Shown piece after piece: positions 1 to 9,905 of a stretch of DNA of 20,319 bases. Each line of letters opens with the position of its first letter. Within the stretch, counting starts at the first letter, position 1. The stretch covers positions 1 through 20,319 of the forward strand of contig JAZFYD010000197.1 of NCBI GenBank assembly GCA_036443405.1, given 5' to 3'. The DNA is from JAZFYD01 sp036443405. Its GTDB lineage: Bacteria; Planctomycetota; PLA2. Both the position numbers and the translations under genes were made by a program. The notes beneath the pieces were generated by a model. The model did not search any database and was not told the origin of the DNA. It was given only the letters and a program-made list of their open reading frames with translations.

Positions 1-1
1 G

Positions 2-3000
2 ATCCTCGGATTTGAAGCGTATGTCGCCCCGAAAGGCCGCCACGACAGGGAGCGCGATCCGGTCGCCGGTTGGCATCTGACGCTTCTCGCCCGCAATCTG
101 GAGGGTTGGCAGAACCTGATCAAGCTCTCCAGCGCCGGCTACATGGAGGGATTCTATTACGTCCCGCGCATCGACCGCGAGTTGATCGAGCGCCACTCCG
201 GGGGCCTCGTCGCGCTCTCGGGCTGTTTGTCGAGCGAGCTTTCTTACTACACGCGCCGCGGCGACATGGAAAAGGCGAAGGAAGTCGCCGGCTGGTACCA
301 CGACGTATTTGGCGAGAACTACTTCCTCGAGATCCAGCGACACGGAATCGAGGAGCAGGAACGCTGCCTCGAGGCGTGTGTCGAGCTGTCGAGCTATCTC
401 GGCCGCGATCTCGTAGCGACCAACGACTTCCACTACGAGGAAAAAGCGGACGCCGACGCCCAGGACGTGCTCGTGTGCATCAACACCGGAAAAACGGTCC
501 AGGACCAAAACCGGATGAAGATGAGCACGGAGGAGTTCTATTTCAAGAGCGACGACGAGATGCGTCATCTGTTCCGCGATCTCCCGCAGGCGGCCGACAC
601 CACCCTCGCGATCGCGGAACGGTGCAACGTCGAAATCGAATTCGGCAACCATCACGTCCCCGCGTTCGACGTGCCCGACGGCCAGACGCAAGACGCCTAC
701 TTCAAGAACGTATCGCTACAGGGCCTGACCGAGCGCTACGGCGAGAATCCGGCCGCGGCCGTGTCCGAGCGCTTCGATCTCGAATTCGACGTGATCCAGC
801 GCATGGGGTTCGCGTCGTACTTCCTCATCGTGTGGGATTTCATCCGATACGCGCGCCAGCAGGGCATCCCGGTCGGTCCGGGCCGCGGGAGCGCCGCCGG
901 GTCCATCGTCGCGTACTGCCTCGGCATCACCGATGTCGACCCGCTCAAATACGACCTGCTGTTCGAGCGCTTCCTCAACGAGGAACGCATCTCGATGCCG
1001 GATATCGACATCGACTTCTGTCGCGACCGGCGCGAAGAGGTGATTTCCTACGTCCAGGAGAAGTTCGGCGGCAAGGAGCGCGTGGCGCAGATCATCACGT
1101 TCGGCCGGATGGCCGCGAAGGCCGTGATCCGCGATGTGGGACGCGCGTTGGACCTACCGCTGCGCGACGTCGATCGCATCGCCAAAAAAATCCCGGGCGG
1201 GCCCGGCGTGACGCTCACATCCGCGATGGACCAGGACCCCGAGCTCAAGGCGATGGCCACCGACGGCGACGAGGTCACGCGGAAGCTCTTCGACTACGCG
1301 CTGCGGCTCGAGGGATGTCACCGAAACGCAGGCACGCACGCCGCGGGCATCGTGATCGCCGACGCGCCGCTTACGGAGTACGTCCCGCTCTACAAAAGCG
1401 GCGACGACGTTTCGACGCAGTTCTCGATGGACATCGTGGAGCAGCTTGGCCTGCTCAAGATGGACTTCCTCGGCTTGAAGACGCTGACCCTCATCGAAAC
1501 CGCGATCAAGCTGATCCGCGCCGAGGGTGGCGAGGTTCCGGATTTCCGGTCCGAGGAGTTCAAGCTCTACGACGACGAGAAGACCTACGACCTGATGTGC
1601 CGCGGCGAGAGCTTCGGCGTGTTCCAGCTCGAATCCAGCGGGATGCGCGATCTGCTCAAGCGGCTCAAGCCGCGAACGTTCGAGGAGAGTCTCGCTCTCA
1701 TCGCGCTGTTCCGGCCGGGTCCCCTCGACAGCGGGATGACCGACGTCTACTGCGACCGCAAGAACGAACTGGAGCCGGTCGCGTATGACCACGCGCTGCT
1801 CGAGCCGATCCTGGAGGGCACGTACGGCGTCATCGTGTACCAGGAGCAGGTCATGCTCATCGCCCACAAGGTCGCGGGTCTTACGCTCAACCAAGCGGAC
1901 AGCCTGCGCAAGGCGATGGGCAAGAAAAAGCCCGAGGTTATGGAACCGTTTCGGGAGCCGTTCCTCATCGGCTGCGAAGAACACGGGATGCCGCGCGACG
2001 TGGCGCAGAGCGTGTGGGACAAGATGGCGACGTTCGCGCGCTACGGCTTCAACAAGAGCCACAGCGCGGCGTACTCCGTCGTCACGTACCAGACCGCCTG
2101 GCTCAAGGCGAACCACCCTCGACAGTTCATGGCCGCGCTGCTCACGGTGGACAGCGGCAACATGGACAAGGTGTCCGAGGCGCTGGAGGAATGCCGTCGC
2201 ATGGGCATCCCGGTCCTCAAGCCGGATGTCAACGCGAGCCTCGCCGAGTACAGCGTCGAAGGCGAAGCGATCCGCTTTGGCCTCACGTCGGTCCGCGGCG
2301 TCGGCCGCCAGGCGGCGGACTGCATCGTCGCGGGGCGCGCGGATGCGAAGCGGTACGAATCGGTTTTCGATGTCGCCGCGCACGCCGACACGCGCCACGT
2401 CAACCGGTCCGCGCTGGAGGCGCTGGTCAAGGCGGGCGCGTGCGACGATCTGGGCGGCCACCGCGCTCAACTCGCCGCGGCTCTCGATTCGGCGCTGCGG
2501 GCCGCGAGCACGGAACAAGCCGATCGCCGCGCGGGCCAGATGAACCTCCTGGGAGGCGCGGGCGCAGCGAGTGTTCCGCCCCCGCCGCTTCCGAACGTCG
2601 CGCCTTGGCCGGAGTCGGAAACGCTGCAGGCGGAACGGGAAACAACGGGCCGCTATTGGTCCAGCCACCCGCTCGCGGAGCACGAAGAGACCGTGCGTGT
2701 ATTCCGCACTCACTCCACAAACGAGCTGGCCGAGTGCATGGACGGCACACCCGTGGTGCTGGGCGGCATCATTGGGTCGCTTCAGGAACGCGTCATCCGT
2801 TCAGGGCGCAACGAGGGCAAGCGCATGGCGCGCTTCCGCATCGAGGACTTTGACGGAAGCATCGATGCGGTGGTTTTCTCCGAGGCGTTCCTGAGATACC
2901 GCGACAAACTTCAGGAGAACCAGGTGCTCTTTTTCTCCGGCGACGTCGACGCGTCGCGGGACGAAGTTTGTGTACGCGTTTCCCGGATTCACACGCCCGA

Positions 3001-3322
3001 AGACGCGCCGCAGGAGCTCGCTGGTTCCGTGCAGGTTCAACTTGTTGCCGCGCTGGTCCAACTTGATCCGAGCAGGACGCCCGCACTCGACTCGCTGCAC
3101 GAAGTTCTCGCGCGATACAGCGGCGACCGGCCGTTACTGCTGGGTGTGGAACCGGAGCCTGGACTGCGCGTCGTCATTCGCGCGGCCACGAGCTTCTGTG
3201 TGACTCCGACGCCGGCGCTGCTCCGGGAACTCGAAGCCCTCGAGACCGTCGAGGGGGTTCGCCTGCATCCAGCTAGGCCCAAGCGCAAAGAGCGCCGATC
3301 CTGGAAGAAGCGCGGGAATTAG
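2..3322 (+). CDS. dnaE: DNA polymerase III subunit alpha, 5'-truncated by window
   Basis: Replicative DNA polymerase catalytic subunit; it extends primers at the fork as part of the Pol III holoenzyme. The frame is open from base 2, beginning ILGFEAYVAP, so roughly the first 75-80 residues (start codon and first PHP metal-binding motif) lie outside; 1106 residues are visible. In order one sees the rest of the PHP domain (including TNDFHY near 420-435), the polymerase palm with PVGPGRGSAAGS near 870-900, the catalytic PDIDIDFC motif at 998-1021 and the further Asp of KMDFLGL at 1463-1465, a helix-hairpin-helix stretch (GLTSVRGVGRQ, about 2278-2310), a likely sliding-clamp-binding peptide QMNLL at 2537-2551, and an OB-fold (about 2740-2960). 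No DnaQ-type exonuclease insert is visible, so this is the DnaE rather than the PolC type. The C-terminus is basic (PKRKERRSWKKRGN). The gene faces the minus-strand unit ending at 3482. Identity is certain; only the start is unknown. Confidence 0.98.
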   Translation: MLGFEAYVAPKGRHDRERDPVAGWHLTLLARNLEGWQNLIKLSSAGYMEGFYYVPRIDRELIERHSGGLVALSGCLSSELSYYTRRGDMEKAKEVAGWYHDVFGENYFLEIQRHGIEEQERCLEACVELSSYLGRDLVATNDFHYEEKADADAQDVLVCINTGKTVQDQNRMKMSTEEFYFKSDDEMRHLFRDLPQAADTTLAIAERCNVEIEFGNHHVPAFDVPDGQTQDAYFKNVSLQGLTERYGENPAAAVSERFDLEFDVIQRMGFASYFLIVWDFIRYARQQGIPVGPGRGSAAGSIVAYCLGITDVDPLKYDLLFERFLNEERISMPDIDIDFCRDRREEVISYVQEKFGGKERVAQIITFGRMAAKAVIRDVGRALDLPLRDVDRIAKKIPGGPGVTLTSAMDQDPELKAMATDGDEVTRKLFDYALRLEGCHRNAGTHAAGIVIADAPLTEYVPLYKSGDDVSTQFSMDIVEQLGLLKMDFLGLKTLTLIETAIKLIRAEGGEVPDFRSEEFKLYDDEKTYDLMCRGESFGVFQLESSGMRDLLKRLKPRTFEESLALIALFRPGPLDSGMTDVYCDRKNELEPVAYDHALLEPILEGTYGVIVYQEQVMLIAHKVAGLTLNQADSLRKAMGKKKPEVMEPFREPFLIGCEEHGMPRDVAQSVWDKMATFARYGFNKSHSAAYSVVTYQTAWLKANHPRQFMAALLTVDSGNMDKVSEALEECRRMGIPVLKPDVNASLAEYSVEGEAIRFGLTSVRGVGRQAADCIVAGRADAKRYESVFDVAAHADTRHVNRSALEALVKAGACDDLGGHRAQLAAALDSALRAASTEQADRRAGQMNLLGGAGAASVPPPPLPNVAPWPESETLQAERETTGRYWSSHPLAEHEETVRVFRTHSTNELAECMDGTPVVLGGIIGSLQERVIRSGRNEGKRMARFRIEDFDGSIDAVVFSEAFLRYRDKLQENQVLFFSGDVDASRDEVCVRVSRIHTPEDAPQELAGSVQVQLVAALVQLDPSRTPALDSLHEVLARYSGDRPLLLGVEPEPGLRVVIRAATSFCVTPTPALLRELEALETVEGVRLHPARPKRKERRSWKKRGN

Positions 3323-3369
3323 CCCCCCTTTTCCGCTCTTCCTCCTCACTCACGCTCGTCTGGCAAGCC

Positions 3370-3381
3370 AGTTGGCCAACT
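3370..3381. repeat. 12-bp perfect palindrome after dnaE
   Basis: AGTTGGCCAACT is a perfect 12-base palindrome 48 bases after the dnaE stop, preceded by a small CTGGC-AA-GCCAG hairpin that overlaps it by two bases. No T-tract follows on the plus strand, so it is not a canonical intrinsic terminator for dnaE. It may be a 3'-end structure or chance. Confidence 0.35.
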
Positions 3382-3421
3382 CCCCCGATCGCGTGGCGAC
3401 GCGCCTTGATCGTGCGCGCAT

Positions 3422-3457
3422 AAAAAAACGCTCGGGTACCCGTAGGCACCCGAGCGT
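3422..3457 (-). terminator. Intrinsic terminator of the pseudopilin/secreted-protein unit
   Basis: A perfect 10-bp inverted repeat, ACGCTCGGGT (3428-3437) and ACCCGAGCGT (3448-3457), encloses a 10-base loop. Read on the minus strand, the stem runs into a T-tract made by the A-run at 3422-3428. It begins 24 bases past the stop at 3482, so it closes that minus-strand unit. In the plus direction no U-run follows, so it would act poorly on dnaE. Confidence 0.9.
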
Positions 3458-3481
3458 CCTTCCGTACCGTGGTTCGCCGGC

Positions 3482-4258
3482 TTAGCCGCCGCTGAACACA
3501 GGTGTCTTTGTCAGCACGATCTTGGGAGCGGGGTTGGCCGAAACCTCCCAGCCCTCGCGAACGCGGTTGATGTTGTCCAGGTGCGGTGCGTACTCGTCGC
3601 CCGCCCGTGTGTAATGCATGCCCCAGAGCACGTCGTGGGACAGGACCACGTAAGCATCCTTGCCGACGTCATCCTTGCCCGCCTTGGCTTTGACGGCCGC
3701 GTTGTGCATGCCGTAGGCGCGGTGCGGCACCACGAATCCGTTGGCATACTTGCGAACGCGGCAGTGCAACACGCGCGGGTCGATTCCCGAGACGGTGACG
3801 TGCGCGGTGTCCCATTCGCGATTAAACGAGCCGAAGACGGCGATTCCGTGAACCGTGGCGCCCGGCTTGATGACCTTCATCTTGTTGATCTGCTGAACGT
3901 TCTTGAGATCCGGCACATTCGCAATGCGGCGAATGACCTCCTCGGGAACGCTCGAAGGCAACGCGATGAGCCGCCCCTTGCTACGTCCGCTCGCACTGAT
4001 GTCCGCACGGACCTGGAACGCGCAGTGCGCGTCGACCTTCCCCGTGTTTTGCAGGGTGAAGGTCATGTAGTAGTAGGTCTGAGACGAACCGTCCTTGAAC
4101 GGGACCGTGATCGTGTCGAGGTCCTGGTGGGAGAACTTCAGGTGCCAGGGAGCCGCTCGCACACCGCCGTCCTGTGCCGTCGCCGGAAGGGCAGACAGCA
4201 CGAAGAAGGCGACCGCGCATGCGCCCACGCCGAAACCCAATCGGTGCAGATGTCGCAT
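3482..4258 (-). CDS. Secreted protein of unknown function
   Basis: A 258-residue protein with a clear Sec signal peptide: basic MRHLHRLGFG, a hydrophobic core of about 15 residues, and a likely signal peptidase I site ATA|QD after residue 28. The mature part looks beta-rich (HLKFSHQDLDTITVPF, then TYYYMTFTLQNTGKVDAHC) and holds only two cysteines (79 and 166), which could pair outside the cytoplasm. I do not recognise a named family. The 'YYMTFTLQNTG' style resembles uncharacterised secreted proteins I associate with Planctomycetes-like genomes, a recollection and not a search. The start is placed at ATG 4258 because the signal peptide begins there; GTG 4270 in the same frame is an alternative with a somewhat better purine stretch (GCGGGAC) upstream. 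The frame stays open further upstream but would overlap the pseudopilin. The gene lies 20 bases after the pseudopilin stop, so the two are probably co-transcribed and may work together. Confidence 0.85.
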   Translation of the reverse strand: MRHLHRLGFGVGACAVAFFVLSALPATAQDGGVRAAPWHLKFSHQDLDTITVPFKDGSSQTYYYMTFTLQNTGKVDAHCAFQVRADISASGRSKGRLIALPSSVPEEVIRRIANVPDLKNVQQINKMKVIKPGATVHGIAVFGSFNREWDTAHVTVSGIDPRVLHCRVRKYANGFVVPHRAYGMHNAAVKAKAGKDDVGKDAYVVLSHDVLWGMHYTRAGDEYAPHLDNINRVREGWEVSANPAPKIVLTKTPVFSGG

Positions 4259-4278
4259 CGTGTCGTTCACTTGTCCCG

Positions 4279-4899
4279 CTACTCGGCGATCAAGCACTTC
4301 AGCTCGTCGATGTCGCTGCCCTCTCCGATCTCGACCTTCGTGTCGTGATCGAGTTTCCAATCGTCGACCTTGCTGCGGAAACGGGCCTGGCCACCGGTGT
4401 ACGCGACGCACAATCCCTCAGGGTGGTGGTCATCGCCGTCGTCGCAGAAGAGGATCACCTGTTTGGCGACACCCTTCTTCGCGCGGCAAGCCTTGTCCTT
4501 CTGGTTGCGGCCGGCGTAGGAGGTCAGATCGTCGTATTCGCCCTGCTTGTCGAGATCCAAGCCCTTGTAGGCCGCGAGGCCACCAGCTTCATCGAGGGAC
4601 TCATCGTTGTCACCCGGGCAGAACAGTATCCCCAGGCTCTCTTCTTCCTGAAGCTCACCCTTCTTGACGAGGTAGAGCGCCAGGTTCGGACCGGCGTAGG
4701 GCGGGTACTTCGAAGCGTACTTCCCGGAGCCCGTCTGTAGCGAACCAGCGATGTTCCTGAGGTTATTGATGCACTCGAGCTTGGCGGCTTCGGCCTGGCT
4801 CTTCGGAATGAGCACCACAACCAATCCGGCCAGAACTCCGATAATCGTGACGACCACGAGAATCTCGATCAGCGTGAAGCCTCTCTGCTTCGCGTTCAT
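4279..4899 (-). CDS. Type IV pilin-like pseudopilin (type II secretion/N-methylation signal)
   Basis: A 206-residue protein with a textbook class III signal: the short leader MNAKQRG, then FTLIEILVVV with Phe at +1 and Glu at +5, and a hydrophobic helix to about residue 31. Prepilin peptidase would cut after G7 and methylate F8. The ectodomain has ECINNLRNIAGSLQ (43-54) and PPYAGPNLALYL followed by LFCPGDND (92-99), typical of TIGR02532-type pseudopilins, plus six cysteines (43, 94, 138, 152, 164, 202) that could form disulfides. The stretch HHPEGLCVAYTGGQARF resembles the 'HxxGxxVxFxDG' region of planctomycete-type pilins but lacks the final DG. No other secretion or pilus gene is in the window, so this is an orphan locus and the target machine is unknown. 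The ATG has a strong Shine-Dalgarno sequence and a consensus -10 box upstream. The secreted protein follows 20 bases downstream. Confidence 0.92.
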   Translation of the reverse strand: MNAKQRGFTLIEILVVVTIIGVLAGLVVVLIPKSQAEAAKLECINNLRNIAGSLQTGSGKYASKYPPYAGPNLALYLVKKGELQEEESLGILFCPGDNDESLDEAGGLAAYKGLDLDKQGEYDDLTSYAGRNQKDKACRAKKGVAKQVILFCDDGDDHHPEGLCVAYTGGQARFRSKVDDWKLDHDTKVEIGEGSDIDELKCLIAE

Positions 4900-4905
4900 T
4901 TAATG

Positions 4906-4914
4906 CTTCTCCTT
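4906..4914 (-). promoter_or_regulatory. Strong Shine-Dalgarno of the pseudopilin
   Basis: AAGGAGAAG on the minus strand; GGAG lies nine bases before ATG 4899. It is the best ribosome-binding site in the window and fixes the start. Confidence 0.85.
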
Positions 4915-4959
4915 TGCATGGGGCTTCGCCGACGCTTCGCTTCCGGCTAAGCGGGCGGG

Positions 4960-4988
4960 ATTATAGGGGATCGGCTTCGCCGTGAAAA
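4960..4988 (-). promoter_or_regulatory. Sigma-70-type promoter of the pseudopilin unit
   Basis: On the minus strand TTTTCA (4983-4988; four of six matches to TTGACA) is followed after 17 bases by a perfect TATAAT (4960-4965). Predicted initiation near 4953 gives a leader of about 50 bases. The ten-base word GGCTTCGCCG occurs as a direct repeat on either side of the -10 box (4922-4931 and 4973-4982), which might be operator-like. The remaining DNA between 4989 and 5107 shows no gene. Confidence 0.7.
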
Positions 4989-5107
4989 GCCGGTTCCAAA
5001 AGCAATATCGAGGCCCCGGATCGACGCGCCGCGTGCAGGGTATGGAACCGCCTCAATTCGGGCAGGGAAGCCACCCAGCGCCCAACGGGCCGATTCTATT
5101 GTGGATC

Positions 5108-5135
5108 TTGGCATTTCATGAGATCGTGATATTCT
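5108..5135 (+). promoter_or_regulatory. Candidate promoter/operator of the ArsR-methyltransferase gene
   Basis: TTGGCA (5108-5113; five of six matches) and TATTCT (5130-5135; four of six) are 16 bases apart. The -10 box ends only six bases before the GTG at 5142, so the transcript would be leaderless. The spacer holds ATGAGATCGTGAT, an imperfect dyad with ATGA/TGAT half-sites, a plausible autoregulatory operator for the ArsR-type product. This is inferred from position; I could not match it to a published motif. Confidence 0.4.
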
Positions 5136-5141
5136 CCCGGC

Positions 5142-6106
5142 GTGCAGCAGATCCTCCGGCTACTCGCCGAGCCCACCCGGCTCCGCATCGTCGCCGCGGT
5201 CGACCTCGGTGAGTTGGCGGTGAACGAGATTGCAGACGTGCTCAACATGAGCGCTTCGCGAATCTCCAATCATCTCCGGCTGCTCAAGGACGGCGGCGCG
5301 ATCGAGGATCGCCGTGAGGGCGCTTGGACCTTCTATCGAAACGCGCTGCGGTCCACGAACGAAACGGAGCGCCTGTGGACCGCCGTCTTGGATGGAACCA
5401 AGGAGACGCCGTCGCTCAAGGCTGACGCCGCGCGCCGCAGGTCTGTTTTGGAGCGCCGGCGGGAACGGAGCCGGGCGCACTTCTCGTCCCACGGAACCGG
5501 CGACATCCAGCTCGAACGCGGAGCGCTCCGCGACGAGGTGTTGGCCGCCGCCCTTCCGCGCGAATGGGTCGCGGTGGACATCGGTTGCGGTGACGGGTAC
5601 CTGACGGAACGGCTGGCCGCGCGGTTCCGACGCGTCATCGCCGTGGATCACTCCCCGGAACAACTGAAGGCCGCGCGGGAACGTGTGTCTGCGGCGTCCG
5701 TCGAGTTTCATCTCGGCGAAGTGGACTCGCTGCCGCTGCCCGACGCGTCGGCCGACGCCGTCTTTCTGAGCATGGTGCTGCACCACGTGCCGGAAATCGG
5801 CGCCGCTCTCTCCGAGGCGTTTCGGGTGCTACGACCCGGTGGCCGCATCGTCGTGGCCGATCTCGCACCGCACAACGAAGAGGCGTTGCGCCAAAAAATG
5901 GGCGATCTACGCCTCGGACTCGAACCCGGACCGCTCGCGAGCGCGATGCGGTCGGCGGGGTTCCGCAAAGTCCGCCATGGACACGCTGATGACCGGCTGA
6001 TCGCCGGCAAACATAAGAACCTGGAACTCATCCTCGCAACGGGCGAACGGCCCGCCGAGGCTGGAACGACGCGCAAGCGCAAACGGAATTCGCAAGGGAG
6101 CCAATC

Positions 6107-6110
<4 letters not shown>
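5142..6110 (+). CDS. ArsR-family regulator fused to a SAM-dependent methyltransferase (SahR-like)
   Basis: A 322-residue two-domain protein. Residues 1-70 form an ArsR-type winged helix (ILRLLAEPTRLRIVAAV, recognition helix around MSASRISNHLRLLKDGG, wing with REGAWTFYR). A linker rich in Arg and Ala (about 95-125) leads to a class I methyltransferase fold with motif I VDIGCGDGYL (145-154), the acidic end of strand beta2 VIAVDHSPEQL (165-175), and LSMVLHHVPE plus RVLRPGGRIVVADL (209-241). No metal-binding ELxVCDL motif of ArsR metal sensors is present. The GTG start is effectively fixed: an in-frame TGA lies at 5127-5129 with no other start between. The stop overlaps the ahcY start (GTGA, 6107-6110), implying translational coupling. 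Regulators of this build beside ahcY are known as SahR, an SAH-responsive repressor of methionine-cycle genes in proteobacteria; that assignment here is an inference from architecture and neighbour. The tail (RKRKRNSQGSQS) is basic. Confidence 0.88.
6094..6100 (+). promoter_or_regulatory. Shine-Dalgarno that fixes the ahcY GTG start
   Basis: AAGGGAG lies six bases before GTG 6107, inside the 3' end of the upstream regulator gene. It supports initiation at the GTGA overlap. Confidence 0.75.
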
Positions 6111-7561
<1,451 letters not shown>

Positions 7562-7582
7562 TCCGGAGAGTTTCCGGTATCG

Positions 7583-7610
7583 CGGGGGGCCAAACGGTCC
7601 CCCGTTTTTT
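7583..7610 (+). terminator. Intrinsic terminator of the sahR-like/ahcY unit
   Basis: A nine-bp GC-rich stem, CGGGGGGCC (7583-7591) against GGTCCCCCG (7596-7604) with one G-U pair, has a four-base AAAC loop and is followed directly by six T (7605-7610). This is a standard Rho-independent terminator. It ends only 16 bases before the likely start codon of the next gene. Confidence 0.92.
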
Positions 7611-7626
7611 GTGTAGTGTCGGAATC

Positions 7627-8540
7627 GTGCTGCTGCGCAACTTGCCGCTCCTGCTCGTCCTCGCGTCTGGCTGCACCGACCACGAACCGGACTTCTACGC
7701 TTTCGAGAGCAACCCGTCCGCGGGCAAGGGATCCAAGCTGCTTATCCTGTTCTCCGACAGCCCGGCCGACGCGGACCACATCTTCGTGACGATCTCGCGC
7801 GTCGAGGCGGAGCGCGCCGACACCGGGGAGTTCATCGCGCTGTCTGACGACGTCCGCGAGTTCGACCTGCTCGAACTGCAAAATGGAAACACCGCGGTTC
7901 TGGTGGACGACGAGTTCCCGCCGGGACGCTACCGCGCGATCCGGTTGACCCTCTTGGACCAGGCGCGCCTCGTATTCCGTGATGCCGAGCATGCGCTCGA
8001 CCTTCCCCGCGCGCTGACGCTTCCGCACTTCTTCGATCTCGACGACCAACCCACCGAGTTGATCGTCGACTGGAACGCGCGCACATCGATCGTGCGGGTC
8101 GGCCGGACCGACGGTTACGCCATGCACCCGCAGCTCACGGTCGTCTCCGCCGCGGAAAGTGGCTCCATCTCGGGCCGCGTCGCGGGCACCGACGGCACAC
8201 GCGTCATCGTGAGCGCGCAGCAGCACGGCCGCGAGGTGCTCTCAACGATTGCGGAAACCAATGGCCGTTACGTGCTCGACCCGCTGCGCGCGGGCGCGTA
8301 CACCCTGGTCGTCACCGCGAGCGGTTTCGAGTACGAGGTCGAACGCGGTGTGGCCGTCGCGGCGGAACACGTCACGCCCGATCGCGACTTTACGTTGGAG
8401 CCCGCCGCAGCGGGCCGCGTCGCCGGCCGGGCGCCGCCGGGCACCATCGTCGAGCTACGTGGAGACGGCCACTTCCTGGCAAGCACGGGCGTCGACCCCG
8501 TCACAGGCGAGTACGTCTTCGACGATTTCCCCGCGGGCGA

Positions 8541-8565
<25 letters not shown>
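7627..8565 (+). CDS. DUF4382-type lipoprotein with carboxypeptidase-regulatory-like domains
   Basis: A 312-residue lipoprotein. From GTG 7627 the product begins with a short signal peptide (LLRNLPLLLVLASG) and Cys16 in an ASGC lipobox (Ala at -3 is less usual than Leu), so LspA and lipid attachment are expected. Residues about 35-165 match my recollection of the DUF4382 pattern: LLILFSDSPADADHIFVTISRVE, then FDLLELQNGNTAVLVD and FPPGRYRAIRLTLLD. Two beta-sandwich carboxypeptidase-regulatory-like repeats follow (SGSISGRVAGT...GRYVLDPLRAGAYTLVV, and AGRVAGRAPPG...GEYVFDDFPAGDYDIVV). The second repeat stops directly after GDYDIVVRD, about 30 residues earlier than the first, so the C-terminus looks shortened. 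TTG 7609 is an upstream in-frame alternative but lies within the ahcY terminator. No Shine-Dalgarno or promoter is clear. The last 25 bases overlap the convergent metK. The function is unknown; surface or periplasmic binding is a guess. Confidence 0.85.
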
Positions 8566-9710
<1,145 letters not shown>

Positions 9711-9905
9711 CGGGGATACCTACTTGGGCCCGGCGACCGTGCCGGGCGGATTAGCGCATTATGCGGGTGTGGGCGAGGGATGGGGTTTCGGTGCCACCTT
9801 GCCCGTCCCCTCACATCGGCCCACAGCCCTTTTGCACTTGAACGAGGCGTGGGGCCGAAGGGCAGGGGATTCAGGGAAACAGCAGGGGTCGAGGGCGCCG
9901 AGCCC
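9711..9905 (-). promoter_or_regulatory. metK leader / secA-metK intergenic region with two hairpins
   Basis: 195 bases without a gene. Reading toward metK: an imperfect hairpin (TGTGGGC 9768-9774 pairs with GCCCACA 9819-9825, continued by 9775-9785 against 9802-9812 after a six-base bulge), then a -10-like CATAAT (9758-9763, no good -35), then a perfect 7-bp hairpin GCCCGGC/GCCGGGC (9728-9747, loop GACCGT) ending 17 bases before the ATG. A weak purine stretch GTAGG lies between. No U-tract follows either hairpin. The placement suggests a metK promoter with a structured leader, but I cannot match it to a known SAM riboswitch class. Confidence 0.35.

Noticed and set aside
70..1788. A 572-codon plus-strand frame overlapping dnaE
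   Set aside because: The dnaE frame holds all polymerase motifs; the other frame is an Arg-rich shadow.
9786..9800. T-box-like word GGTGGCACCG on the minus strand in the secA-metK gap
   Set aside because: It resembles the T-box core, but no specifier stem, antiterminator/terminator pair or U-tract is present.
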